Positions 9,430 through 22,019 of a stretch of 48,150 bases of DNA are shown here, piece by piece. How positions within the stretch are numbered: position 1 is the stretch's first letter; every line of letters starts with the position of its first letter. The notes under the pieces were generated by a model. The model was given only the letters and a program-made list of their open reading frames with translations. It was not told where the DNA came from and did no database searches. A program made the position numbers and the translations under genes. The DNA comes from Plantago elongata (Eukaryota; Streptophyta; Magnoliopsida; Lamiales; Plantaginaceae). Where the stretch lies: positions 1 to 48,150 of the forward strand of contig JAYMSP010000535.1 of NCBI GenBank assembly GCA_036897095.1. Reading direction: 5' to 3'.

Positions 9430-12060
9430 GAGAGATAAGTGATCTTGATCTTGATCCTGCTCTGAAGTGTCAAGTGTTGTGTAATATTCTTACTTGTGCC
9501 TTTTAATCGTTGCAATGTAGATACAATGTGACATGACATATATAAAGGTGAGTGAGAATTGTTTGTATCAATTGTACTAGTGCAAATTATACTACTAGCA
9601 GCAATATAGAAGAAGATACATTTTGTCATCTTACTCGTGAAAATTGAGAAGCATATACAATACGATTACTAGATTATCACTCTATGAGTTCATAAACCTG
9701 TTTATGTTTATGGAAGAGATGTTTACAATATTCGTGTACGTTTTTAGTGTAAGATTAATATTATCAGGTAGTATCTGTAAAATAGAGTAATAATTTTTAT
9801 AATAAGACAGTGAACAATATTTCATAAAAATATAAATTAATTCAATTGTAATGACTAAGTTTATTAGTTGTTGATAAATTCAGTGATATATTATTATTAC
9901 TCATCACTTTTAAAAATAAGTTGATCTAAGCTAAAAAAAATTGAAGGAATTGAGACTTGTGAGTATATATAATACTAACAAAGTATAAATCTTTTACAAC
10001 TCATCTATAAGAACTGCAAAGTTAATTCTCGAAACAATTTAAAATAATTAATAAATTGAAAAGTTTTCAATACGTCCAGAAGTTATAACAAAGTACATAT
10101 GAAATAACGTATGTTTGTTTGTGTGATAGAGCAAGCATATACAGATGGTGTTCCTCGGTCGGCTAAGATGGCCCAAATTATCACACTATTCAGTTTCATT
10201 TTTACAAACAACGAATTTACCTTTTACTTGAATTACCTCCAGGTTGCTAATTTTGTGTCGGTACTTGGTAATAATAATAAAAAGTTGTGACGTGGGAAAG
10301 TGCATTTGAAAATTCTGGTATCATAGTAAAATAGGCACGCAAACTGGAGACGTTTTTATAATTGCCCTGCTTTTGTCTGTTTGTTTGTAATTCTACTTTT
10401 AAACGTGCTTTACTTTTCTTGTTCTAAGATCTTGACCTAATTTTAATAATAACTATTTGCTTTTAGTTATCAATCATATCTAAGACTAATTAAGGACCAA
10501 AATCCGGCACTCAAGGAGGTAACTATTGAGGTTTCTTGTTGAAAACTTTTAGAAATAGAAAGGGAAACTTCGTTGAAGATATTATTTATGGAAAAATTGT
10601 CGGCAAGTTAATTAATTATAGATTAATTATAGTATTTAATTATCATAATAAACATTTCACGAGCTAGGTTGGAAAGCAATTTGTCAAATGAGATGGGACA
10701 AATCGCATCAAAGTTTGCTTCAATATGTGTGTATATATATATATATCGAGTTTAATTTTAAAATCTAACGTTACAACTTTTTAGATTAGATTCCTTTAAT
10801 TTTATATGCGATTGTTTTCAAGTACGTCATAAAAGATATTATTTATTATAAAGATAAAGAAAATACTTAAACAAATAATATAAACTACTAAACTAAAATG
10901 AAAACAAAAATTAGTAGTGATGGTTCTTAATTAAGATTATTTTCAGTCCCTCCATAGGTTGGTATTTCTTCTAATCATCAGTAATTTTTTAATCTTCTTG
11001 TTGCACTTGAAAGTATGTTTGCATAGGTTTATAATGATAATTTATTATTAGTTCTTTTACAAATGAGAATAATAAAACTAATAATCATTTTGATTTATTT
11101 TGGAATATCACTAAACGATCATACAAAATGCATAATTTGTACAACCAAATGATTACTCCACGTGTTTAAAAATGTATAATTTAGTTGATTGGGACAGAGA
11201 AATGTATTTTCGTACATAGAAAATATGAGAAGATTATGTATCCTAAAGTTGCGTTCATAAATCATGTCAAAGTAGAAAATTTAACTCTTATGTTATGACC
11301 TATGAGGACCACCCTTGTGGATATTTGTTCATGAAACGCAACTCTTGTATCATATCAACATGAAAGGCGTGTGTGTCACTTCATATAAGTATCCGTAAAC
11401 TAATTATCTATATTCTATAGCTAGTGTGTATACAATACTTTATAATTTAAAAAAATTCCAAGAGTCGCTGTAATTGAAAACGGAAAAAAAGGAAGGGAGA
11501 CCTATTGAAGAGTGTCGGTGAGAATGAGATGGTTCCAGTTAAATAAAAGGGTCTATCAAATTAACCAGAACGTCCTTTGTAGCCGGTCTGCAACTTTGCG
11601 ATTATGAAAATGAAAAAATAAATTTAGGACAGTTTAAAATTAAATATGAAATATCTAAACTAGGACGGAACGAGTATAGTCTTTCGAATCCCTCACAAGT
11701 TCAACATGACTATAATCGAATGATGGTGGTATTGGGCCAGACTTGAAAATGAACAGAAACCAAGCCCAATCCACAAACTAAAACCAACTAGTGCAGAGAA
11801 GAAACATGCTGAATGAAACTGAGGATCATCACTTGTACCAATTAACAATACTTGTCTAGTTGTCCACAAATTAGCTCAGTATATCTTTACTGCAATTTTT
11901 TGCCTAACTATGTCATTTTGGATAAAACTCTATATCAATCAAAAATGTGCAAGGCAAAACAGAAAGTTAGAGTAAAGAAGGAACGGACAAAGGCCTATCA
12001 GAAAGGAAGAAAACTCCATAAATACAAAATATAATTTCCCTCCAAGACAAAATTGAACTG
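9430..12060. other. AT-rich intergenic region
   Basis: Nothing gene-like is seen on either strand. The stretch contains a short TA repeat at about 10732-10746. A sequence ending in ctaggacggaacgagta (about 11658-11674) resembles one end of a Stowaway-type element, without a clear partner. The last part, about 11850-12064, is probably the 3'UTR of the PQ-loop gene, which is transcribed leftward. Confidence 0.5.
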
Positions 12061-12064
12061 ATGC

Positions 12065-15000
12065 TCATTGCTTCGCATTCGCGGTTTCATCATCTCCATA
12101 TTCTTCACTGCTTCCCTTCCTGAAATATCTGTAATACACGTACTGCAGTATTATCTATGGACGTTGGTTAAGGCTAAACGATAATGTAAATAAATTGTTG
12201 ACTCATGATTGAATTATGCTTGAGGATACAAATAAGTCCAGCAACACACAACCAGCAGCATCCAGCAACCAGGGCAAGTTAGCTTTTATCTTGCTCCATG
12301 CGATTGATCTCACAAGAATACTGCACAAGTTTTAACAGACATATTGGTTCTATGGTATGTGCTCTATTAAATCTTTTCCAATATTCCAATATCAGTAATA
12401 TGGATGTGACGTACCTGCCCACATAAGTAGCATTAGCGGCGAGTGCAAAGATAAACATGAGCGGATTCATTCCCTATCAAATCATTCAATCGACGAAAGA
12501 GAATAAGTGTCAGTAGCAATGATAATAGATTGATCAGTCATCCGGAGAAGTAAACTTCAATATGAAAATCACCTGCACGCTTCCTCTTTTAATCTGCACA
12601 ATGAGAAAGACATAAAATGCAGAAGTTGTCATGATCTTAGTCGTGTACACGTTATGTGCGACATGAAATGTTTGTGGATAGCTACATCAGGGTAGTATAT
12701 CACGAATAATAGTTTAAATTAACTTTAAAGTGTTATACCTCGATTAGGCCATGTGTTTATTTGTTTTACTGTACTAATATGAACTATAACACATAAACTG
12801 ATACTTACATTTAACCATATTTGAGGCAATCTACCACCCATGTATATAGCAGCCATCATCCAACCCAACCACTGGCCAAATGCACTGTCACTCCTATGTT
12901 CCTGAAATCAAAAGTCCACTTTTTGAGCAAGAGAACAAAATGTGTTCAATTTTCATGCATTTTCTTGGAATGGACCTTACTTGCAAGAGTTTCCGCCCAG
13001 TGAATGCCACATATACTTGGACCAAAGCATTAGCATCTCTAGGCATGTTGATTGCCGTAGCAAAAAATGCTCCATATCCCACCTGTGAATCATGAAGGAA
13101 TAACCGGGATGAAACTCTAAACCTCTTAGTTTATCAGCGTGGGATAAACAAAAATACCAGAAGTAGGAAGTTGATTGAATATTTCGCCTAACATGAAGTG
13201 CGCATAACCAGGAACATAAGTAAGAGCCTATTGGTTTATTACGAACAACAGAAACAAGAATTAATTCCCCGGCATAAGGTCCTCCCCGAAGCAAAATAAG
13301 TCCATTTATGTGCTTTATGAAACCACTAGGCATATTTTGAATATGCTCTACAAACAAGTGGCAGTAAAGATCCAAAGCATGTGACAGAGTCTACCTATCC
13401 ATTTTATTATGTACAGAAAAATAAATTAATGATTAAGAGATGCTTACAGATCGTGGGATAGGCCTCGGTTTGGTGGCACCTGGAGTTGGATTTGAGTCAT
13501 CGTCGTCGGAGGAATCATTTTCATGAATCCCTACTGCTGAAGGACCACTCTTCACGGGCCACAGATATGACCGTGTAGGTGGAGTCATGCTACCGGCCAT
13601 TGATCTTGCTGATCTGCAAATAAATTGTACTAAAAAATGTTAAAATGGGAATATAGTGAATATAGTACAATGAGATTTCAAATATACAAAGACTAACGTG
13701 TAGTAATAGACTCCTCTTCTTGGTATTGCTCTTGGGGCACCATTAGATATTGGGATGCTCACATCATGTGGTTGTGTCATGAGAGGCTTTTTCAAATCCT
13801 CCTGCAAAACACGAAATACAAGTCATCATTTAGTAAAGTGTTATGTCAACTAAGTTCTTAGAAGTATATGTTAGTATGAATGGTGAATTACCTCTGCATC
13901 TGAATGCTTTTCAGTGCGATCTCGGCATTTTTGGAGATAATCATAGTACAAGCTTTGCAACAGTAATACCACTGTGCTTACAGTGTAGAGCTGTTACAAA
14001 ATACACACAAAACATGTTACTGACACGACATCCCGTCGCATGAAATTGCATATTGATAGGTAGTGGTTATCTCTGAAGATCTCATGAAATGGCCCGAGGC
14101 TACCTTAGTACCCTCGGACCTCTCCAACAAGTCCCAAACAGAGGTATGGATAATAAAGGTCCCATGTCTAACAAGGTGGTTGATCTAAATGCCTAGAGTG
14201 ATCAACATAATGAGAAACATGTGCATTCTATACATCGAATTACTGTATTTCCACATCTTACATTCCTTGGGATATTCAAGTGAAAATCTAATAATCGACT
14301 TAACCTTAGTAGGTAGATAAAAAACAATACCCCACCTATCCCAACTTCGAACCTCTCCCCCGTACTTGAACATACGAGGGAGTTGGTGAGATTAGTCCAA
14401 AGTAATCACCCCGCTCCACATTTACTGTTTGTCTTACCGCTTGAGCAGTCAACTCCCCACTCAAATTATACTCCCCACTCAAATTATATCTCAAACGGTC
14501 ACTTATGTCACTTGGTTATTTACCTTAAACTGTTCAACACATACATGGTAGGGTTGGGGTTGAACTCTACACGTTTAGGATTCTAACATAGTCTGCATAC
14601 TACAATAGAGATTAGCTCATGCGTTAATTATGCAGCTAAAGACTTAAGAATGTATCTTACCACTGCTGTATAGAATTGAGTTGGCAACTGCACCACAAAA
14701 AAGGAAAGAAAAGAAAAACAGAATTATTAGAAAAATGGGGAAACAGAATAACAAGAAACATAACATAGAAACAGAACCAACTTAAAAATGATATAAAAAC
14801 TAGTTACAGCGATAATTTCTGCATGAATGTAGTAGATATTTAATTCAAACAAATAATAAGAAATTTGAAATACTACTCACAGTTGCAGGTTCAAGAAGAC
14901 AACCAACTAAGTTGAATGCATCCCTGCAAAGTCCAAACAAAAATAATGAATTTCAATACAGAAAATTTCCAAGAATGCTATAAAAATGGGAAGTTGGTAA

Positions 15001-15268
15001 TGGTAGCTTAATTGAAAAACGAAAAAAAAACTAACCCTGTAATCCAAGTGAGGAGGAACAAAATAGAGACACCATGGCTGGACTTGGTTTTGAAGTTGGT
15101 AAAAATTTGAGGGATTTCTGCAACTCCCCAACAAACAAGACTTACAAGCCCAAAACCGAATGATATTTCATCTCTCACGTTACATAAACAATCCTTGAAA
15201 TACCTTTCTACCCAATATATGCATTGCTTTTGCTCATTTACACAATAATAAGAAGAAGAAGATGACAT
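12065..15268 (-). CDS. PQ-loop vacuolar basic amino-acid transporter (Ypq1/PQLC2 family)
   Basis: Twelve exons on the - strand: 15036-15268, 14881-14923, 14661-14687, 13892-13990, 13698-13801, 13448-13613, 12981-13082, 12809-12901, 12573-12593, 12415-12473, 12230-12320 and 12065-12154. Every boundary is GT-AG and the lengths total 1128 nt, giving 375 aa. The protein has seven hydrophobic segments and two PQ-loop repeats, the first with AEIPQIFTNFKTKSS (P53-Q54) and the second with GRLPQIWLNIKRGS (P284-Q285). A long hydrophilic loop between them carries an acidic DSSDDDD stretch. Ypq1 in yeast and PQLC2 in animals export lysine and arginine from the vacuole or lysosome; the plant members are assumed to act at the tonoplast. 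Two exons are only 27 and 21 nt. The closest Arabidopsis protein, from memory, is At4g36850. Confidence 0.9.
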
Positions 15269-15986
15269 TTTTTCTTCCTGTCTCTTTATTTTTGTGTGTA
15301 TGTGTGTTGTGAGTTTGTTGTGAAGGTAGTTCGTTTTCTTTGGTAGAGAGAAAGTTGAAAGGGTAAGAAATATTGGAAAACAGAATATGCTTTATATAGT
15401 ACTTGGTATAAAAAATTTGCCTTAGTTTTACTATTTATGCCATTCTTGGATTTTGCAAGAAGAGTGATGTATGTGTGTATGTATTTCCAGAACTAGCTTA
15501 TTTGGAAAGTAGGATTAACAAAAAACACAATGAAGGAAGGTGTACGTTTGGTAATGATTTTTGTTAAGATCCATACACGTTGCAGATTCGTGGTGAATTT
15601 GTTTCTATTCATTTAACAATTCACATACATTGGTTGTTAGGGAAAAGAATCATTCAGGAAATGTATAACTTGATTGTTGGGGAAGGATCCAGTACCCAAT
15701 GAAAATAAAATACTACTTTATGTGATCCAATGCATATATGGTTTCAGAAAGAAAAAATAAGAGAACTGTAAGAATTTCACAAATAATTTATGATGTGGAA
15801 GAAAATTTTTTAAAAGAACATCTTTCGGTAGGGAAAACTCAAAAGCTGTTAGGGAAACAATATGGGTCAGATCATTTAGCTAAGAAAGGAAGTAAGAAAG
15901 CTCTTAGAAATTCAGCCAAGGCAACTCAACTCTTATAATAATTTATTTACTTCATTTCAGTAAATTTCATACATTTATCATTTTTA

Positions 15987-16195
15987 CCTGTCTCATTAAA
16001 CTTCATACATTACTATAAAAGAAAGGTATCCCATCACTAATAAATAATAAACAATCTCAACTGTATACAAAAATTATCATTTTAACACTAAAAATACAAT
16101 TTTCTCTACCATCTTCATTTTTTATTATTACTTTAACTTTTTCTATAAAACTACGCGACAACCTTAATATATGAAGTTTGACGGGATGGAGGGGG
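15987..16195. mobile_element. Stowaway-like MITE
   Basis: The left end reads cctgtctcattaaacttcat. The reverse complement of the right end reads ccccctccatcccgtcaaac followed by ttcatat. The two match imperfectly over nearly 30 bases. A TA dinucleotide flanks each end (15985-15986 and 16196-16197), as expected for Tc1/mariner-type Stowaway elements. It is noncoding and about 210 bp. Confidence 0.6.
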
Positions 16196-16745
16196 TAGGA
16201 TTGTAGCATTATTCGACTAGTTTAATATTAATACAAGTTTCATGTAAAAAAACAATATCGAAATACTAGCATCAAGTTTCAAAATGTATATGGTATAGTA
16301 TGTTGCATAAGTTGAACTAGACTGAATATGCTGTCCAGATTCAAAATGCAAATGAGATTTTCGATTTAACTAAATATAAGGCCGACTCACATTGAAGTGA
16401 ACAATGATCGTGAATTTGATGTATAAATAGATTGTGATTCCTGAGAAGTTAATAAAACCTTACAAAGCTCGGTAGTTTATATGTTAGGTAATAATTAAGG
16501 TTTATATTAGATCTTGTAATAATAAAAATGAATTTCTGTAATACTTCACATTAGAAAGCATAATTCTACAAATATTTTTTTAAATCAAATTTTACGGGGA
16601 GTAAGATGTAAACATAATATTATAAAATATAAATTCATAAATATCAAGATCAAACGCATAGAATTCATGAGTGGCTGTGAAATGCCAAGTTTACAGCCGT
16701 TAATTCCTATCTACCTACTCTCTGTATGTTTTGACATGACAATTA

Positions 16746-16945
16746 CTCTTTCCGTCCGTTAGAATTAAAATAATTTTTCATTGTAAACGTCCTAATAAAG
16801 TAAAATAAATTTTCATTTATGGAAATAACCACACAATACAATCCACCTGTATTTTTATATATTAAATTCATTTTTAACTATATAATACATATTTTATAAT
16901 AAAAAAAGTGTAAAATTAAATTATTTCGTTATTAACGAAATGGAG
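16746..16945. mobile_element. Stowaway-like MITE
   Basis: The left end, ctctttccgtccgttagaat, and the reverse complement of the right end, ctccatttcgttaataacga, are imperfect inverted repeats resembling Stowaway termini (CTCCCTCCGTCC-like). The left flank is TA; the right flank is TG, so the target duplication has decayed. It is about 200 bp and AT-rich. Confidence 0.55.
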
Positions 16946-17388
16946 TGATCATTGTTTATTACCATTGCACATCTTTCTGTAGAAACAAAAATGGTAAAAG
17001 AACTCCTAGCCAATGAGCAGCGTGTCGGTAGAAAGTAGAAACAAATTAAAATTCACATAGGTTTGAAGAGTAGTCCAAGAAGCAGATGGGCAATGTAGGT
17101 GGAAATCGAATACACTGGTAGCTAATCATTCATCCTGATCCAGTTATCTTGTATCATCTGTAAAGTATAAGCTTCTTTTTCCTTTCATTTAAATGAATAA
17201 AAATTGTATTTAAAGTAAACTAATAAGCTTTATAATAATGGATGAGTGCATGTTCGTTTGTTGTGTTATGAGTAAAAGTTAAGAGAATAGAAGACAGACA
17301 TGACAACTGATCTCATTCATCTTAGATAGCGGCTTCGGTGCGCTGCAGCCCATGTGGGGACGTACCCGTCAGGACTAATGCCACACTT

Positions 17389-17474
17389 GGCCTCTGCTCA
17401 ATCATCCCTATCTGATCTTATCACTTTCAATTTACTCGAACTATTCAATTATTTTTATCGTATACATGATACTT
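17389..17474 (+). repeat. Imperfect direct repeat, copy 1
   Basis: The block around tcactttcaatttactcgaa and attcaatt reappears, with small insertions, at 17675-17774. Just upstream is an unusually GC-rich patch (about 17328-17398). The pair may be remnants of a retroelement; no coding region lies between them. Confidence 0.45.
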
Positions 17475-17674
17475 TGGTGTGCTAATATGATAGCTGTTAA
17501 AGCTCCGATCTAAAGCAGTGTTACATCTTCGATCGAAGCTTTCGGAGCTGTTTAGAATACTGATTGGAGCTCCGGTCTAAAATTATTTTCGTTGAAATTT
17601 TTCTGAGAAAATGAAGAAGAAATGAATACGATAAAGTGTTAGAAATGGAAATGGTACTAGTTGAGGCATTACTA

Positions 17675-17774
17675 GGCTCAATCATCTCTCTAATCCCTCT
17701 ATAATCTCTCTACTCTTGTATCACTATCAATTTACTCAAAGTATTCAATTCTTCTTATCTTATATGTAGCACTT
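17675..17774 (+). repeat. Imperfect direct repeat, copy 2
   Basis: Counterpart of the repeat at 17389-17474: ggctcaatcatc at the left, tcactatcaatttactcaaa in the middle, and attcaattcttcttatctta near the right end. Divergence is noticeable, so the duplication is not recent. Confidence 0.45.
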
Positions 17775-18752
17775 TATTATAGGTATGACAATATGACATT
17801 TGATTTATTTAAGATACTGAAAATGTAACCACCGATACACCCATCAATATCAGAGCCCGAGTTCGCATCAAAATTCACACTCAACATAGGTACTTAGTTT
17901 CAAATTGGAGCCACATAGTACATGATGCTGCATTAGAAGAGGCTTTTGAGTCACTGCAATCTCAATTTGATTTGTAGTTAGCCATCTAACGAATGATGAG
18001 TTTTACAACTTGCTGCTGATTATTATTCTCTCGGAATGAAAAGCCCATTCCTTCTTTCTTTCTGTTCATTTCAATTTTGTTTGCCCATTCATTATTGTCT
18101 GTTTGGATGAATATGAGAATTTCCTCAACTGTCTCCTGACAACCTCAAACAGCCATTTAATAATTCTTAAATGTCTTGAAGTTCTAAAATTGTTTAATCT
18201 CATCTCCAAGTCAAGTCAAGCCAGTTGTTGGGATTGGCGGTTCAAACTTTCTCAACATCTGTATTTGACACACAAGGCTAAACAATATACCAATGAATCA
18301 GAATGATACTAGGCTACGCATGCATGCATGTAACAGACAACGTGGCCAAGAATTTTAGCTGAGAAAATGTTCCACATTCTATTTATGGTTTATGTGTGTG
18401 ATCAATGTTGGTAGAGAGCTAAAGCTTCAAACTGGATCAAAACATCGATCAAATGGTATGTAATGAAGGAGTATCTACGAACATGTGAGCGTAAGAGAGT
18501 CATCTCCTCAAGAACAAGTGAACAAATATTGTACATTTTTGCTTGCTTACCCAGGGGTGTATAACTGATATCTGTCAGAAGATGTTAAGCTTTTACACTC
18601 AAGAACATTGCCTACAACTATCAAGGCCTGGGACATTACACCATCCCATTTTATTGTATATGTAATCAACCATTTTGTCCTAGCTTCTTAAGTGCAAGAA
18701 GTTCAGTGTATACGAACAAGAGTAACCTGGTGTAATCAGCCAATGAGCATAC

Positions 18753-21156
18753 TTATGAACACGGCAAATTTTGCACAAGGGAACCATCCTTGCCTTCGAT
18801 GATACTGCGCAAACCAGATTTGTAACTAGGATGAATCAATTCCACACCCAATTGTTTCTTCAAAAGGGCATTGGAGACTCGCTTCTCTCCCCTGGTAGCT
18901 GCCATTGTCAACAAATTTGATCTTCCGGGAGTATCATTTTGTTTTCTGCTGTTTGGAAATTTTTCCTCCACCAATTTCTGAGCGTACTCAAATACTTCAC
19001 TCCGTGGAGCAGGATCATCATCAACTATGTTGACTAATTTACTGAAATGAACAGAAGAACATATAAACAGGCATATCATTAATCATGCTCGCCACACTAC
19101 TGCTTTAAATGCTTCAGAAATTATTGAAGTATTTAACTTACCACAAAGATGGCTTCAGAATACTAGCATGGAGTGCTTGGCATATGTCAGCAACATGAAC
19201 CCGAGACGTGTAACCTTTTGATACTCTTGCTTTCTGTGCCTTTGAAAGTGGCTCCTGCTTAAGTATAGTATCGACAGCACTGCACAACAAACATATAATT
19301 AATAAATAGATCTCAAACAGGTTGAACTAATTGATCCACAAAATTAAATCAACTCGAATGCTAAGAAACTGTTATAATGTTCAGATGATTAAAATCAACT
19401 TCAACCTTCTACCAGGGCCATATATGCCTCCGAGACGAAATACATGAGCTGCAATTCCAAGATTTTTCCCTAAACTCAACCATTGTTCCTCAGCTGCTAA
19501 CCTAGCTCTGGCATGTTCAGTTGAAGGATTTGCAGGGTAACTGCAATTGATTACACGAGTTTCATGCAAGGATAAGAACTGAAGTAAGGAAAGTAGACAT
19601 GAACCTCGAGACAAGACGAGATAAATACATGTCAGTTATGCTTACTGTTCATCCACCCAAGCACCACCACAATCTCCATATACGCCTAAATTGGCAAAAG
19701 AACACAATTGAATTACTACTAGAGTGACTGAGATTGAAGAAGCATGCTTTCTTTCACTGATATTCCAGCATTTGTGCTCTCAATCTTGAGCTCTTACACT
19801 CCAGTAAATAAATTCACTTTTATTTTTATTTTAAGCAGGCTCAAGTCAAGATAATTACTATCAATTCTCCATGATAAGCAGCTATATGCATAGAAGTCAT
19901 AAGAAGTCGTACTAGTTGAGGATAAGTAAACAAGCCACTCAAGTCTCCCATCTCTTAACACATTTTCCATTAGTTCTTTATGCTGAAGCATCTGCAATAC
20001 ACAGTTCCAGCTATCAGCCGAAATACCCAAAATAATGTAAACAACAGGACAAATGACATAATGTAACTCAACACATCCAGGCTAAACATACCGGATCACC
20101 TAGACCCACAACAGGTGGGATAGATACGAGGAGATGTGTATGATTTCTCACACCCTCAAGAACTTCAGGTCTGCCAAATAAACATCTAACAAGTTACTTA
20201 TGAATCACCTAATCCAGAACAGAAGAAAACATCACCAATTGTCCTAGCAATTCAGTCCCATACTACAAGTCTACAAGTCGCATAAAGCAAAACAAGGGGA
20301 TATTTATCGGAAGGAGACTGATTACGTTATTTAGTAAGAATGGAACAAAAAGAAAACAAATAACGTAGTTTAGTAAATTGTCTACGACTAAATACTCATA
20401 ATCAATCTTGCTAAATATGCTAAAAATTTGAAAAAGACTTTCTGAAAATATGAAAATTGATAACCCCAATCCATTCAGTACCATTCTTTTAAATTGGTAT
20501 TTGCTCGATTCTAATTACTGTGAAGAAACATCTACAATGAGTCTTGCAGTTGATTTATGAAAATATATTAGGCATTTCTACTACTTCTCATTGATTCTGT
20601 CTAAACAAACTGATTAAGCTTGTTGCTTATAAGGTAACAGCTAAACAAATTCTTATGTACATTCGAAGCAACGAATAATTAAGCATCATTCAAACAGCCA
20701 AAGGTACATTACATATAGACACAAAGGCTCAAGAAAGTAGTAGAAATGAAAGAAGAAAGTAGTTAACTGTGGATGATTAGCATCAAATAGATAAGCTTGA
20801 TATCCATTTTGTTGGAGCTTCCTCTTCTTATCGATGCTTGTACAGCTCCCACTTACAGTCCTTAGAGGAAAAAGAAGAAATCAATTTCCATATTACAAGA
20901 AGATCAATTGGCAAAACTGGAAAAGAAAGAAAGTTGATTTCCAAAATACTACTAGTACTAACCATCCTTCAGCCTTTAAATCAGCAGCGAAGAACTGACC
21001 GACAAAACCCATACCAAGAACGAACATATCGCCTGAACAAGGTTGAGCTTTTCCATTTTGTGGAATACTGCTGCATCTCACTGTAACTGGGTGGTGAAAC
21101 GGTGACGTTTTGTTGAATTCAAGACGTGGGATGTAAGTCTTCATTTGGCACGCCAT
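18753..21156 (-). CDS. Plastid NAD(P)-binding Rossmann-fold (YeeZ-like) protein
   Basis: Eight exons on the - strand: 20963-21156, 20768-20860, 20092-20170, 19913-19991, 19646-19685, 19406-19540, 19142-19279 and 18753-19041. Lengths total 1047 nt, giving 348 aa with an intact frame. The exon 6 donor (AAG|gttgaa) is weak but is the only choice that restores the conserved GPGRSAVD join. Residues 1-42 look like a plastid transit peptide. The nucleotide-binding loop is VLGMGFVGQFFA (GxGxxG, G48-G50-G53). Later come a VYLSSTSVYGDCGG segment and RLGGIYGPGR, as in extended short-chain dehydrogenase/epimerase-like proteins. The catalytic YxxxK is not obvious. From memory it matches Arabidopsis At1g19690 and bacterial YeeZ; the substrate is unknown. 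Confidence 0.87.
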
Positions 21157-21159
21157 GAG

Positions 21160-21900
21160 ATGAGATAGATGCTAACTTGTGTAATTTGATATGCAACTCC
21201 AGAAGAGTAGAGTGGATGGATCACCTTAAATCGTCTAGTTCATATTCTGGAGCATCCTAGCCGCGCTTTTGGCGTGTGAGCGGAGAGCACAATAGGGCAG
21301 CTCTAATACTCTATAAAGCGGCGGACAATGTGGATTGCTATAATTCGCATAAAAGGGCAAGTTTGAATAATTCGAATATGTGAAAATACAGTAATTTGTT
21401 TTTAGTATTTACAAACCTACACTACTTCATCACCATGACAACTAATTGGTATTTTTTAATTGTACGATAGAAAAATTTTGTTAACAAGATAGACATTTTG
21501 ATTAAGATATAGATTATTTTTCCTAAAAACACGTATCATCTTTAGATAACAACCTCTCACGATAATTTATTTTATTTTTTTTATTAATTTACAGTAAGAT
21601 GGTATTTTTAATTTTAACTTGTAAAATGTGTTTAACAAGATAAAGTTTATTGATAGCGATATTAACATTAAGATGAGGGACCTGTGCAATACTCTTGGCT
21701 ATCTAATTTCAAAGGTGAAATGGTCTTTCATACAAAAACAACTGTTTGTTTGTCTCAACTTTACAAAAGGGCTCATTTATACCATGCATCACCTTACCAA
21801 GTGCTTGGACTCTAAAACCCCATACCTCCAATAGATGATTTTGTTTAAGCCTAGTCTCTTCTCCTATAATTTTGCAACCCCGTTTAAGCATAAAGTTAAG
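21160..21900. other. Promoter-side spacer of the Rossmann-fold gene
   Basis: AT-rich DNA between the Rossmann-fold start codon and the duplicated helicase fragment. A 67-codon frame on the - strand (21709-21912) overlaps the break point of the duplication and resembles no family I know. The immediate promoter of the Rossmann-fold gene must lie here or in the duplicated block behind it. Confidence 0.4.
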
Positions 21901-22019
21901 TATAGACTCCAATTGAATGTTGGTAGGGTTTTTTCATCCGAGACTATCGCAAGCTTCAGCTAATTGCTCGCTTACGCCGATGTCTTTGAAGATCTGATTT
22001 CTTGCTTCTCTTCCTCCAT
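21901..22019 (-). pseudogene. Truncated, broken copy of DEAD-box helicase exon 1
   Basis: This piece matches the first 40 or so codons of the helicase gene at 28207-28325, beginning at an ATG (22017-22019) and the same [10 protein letters not shown] start. One base is missing after the codon for R9, so the frame shifts and stops at codon 16. In the original frame codon 29 is also changed from Trp (TGG) to a stop (TGA). Homology ends abruptly at about 21901 and unrelated DNA follows. The helicase upstream region is copied with it (22020-22648). It cannot encode a helicase. Confidence 0.9.

Larger units (their letters stand above)
15290..18740. other. Intergenic region with MITEs and repeats
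   Basis: Upstream region of the PQ-loop gene and downstream region of the Rossmann-fold gene. I see two Stowaway-like MITEs (about 15987-16195 and 16746-16945) and an imperfect dispersed direct repeat (17389-17474 and 17675-17774), each listed separately. A 66-codon frame at 15738-15938 is unlike any family I know. The part from about 18500 to 18752 is probably the 3'UTR of the leftward Rossmann-fold gene. Confidence 0.5.

Noticed and set aside
12977..13375. 132-codon - strand frame in the PQ-loop gene
   Set aside because: Only its last part (12981-13082) is exon 7; the rest is intron 6 read through.
15738..15938. 66-codon lysine-rich frame on the + strand
   Set aside because: No family resemblance; lysine bias is expected from A-rich DNA.
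21709..21912. 67-codon - strand frame at the edge of the duplicated helicase block
   Set aside because: It looks more protein-like than most frames here, but I recognise no family and it begins only at the duplication break point; not enough for a gene call.
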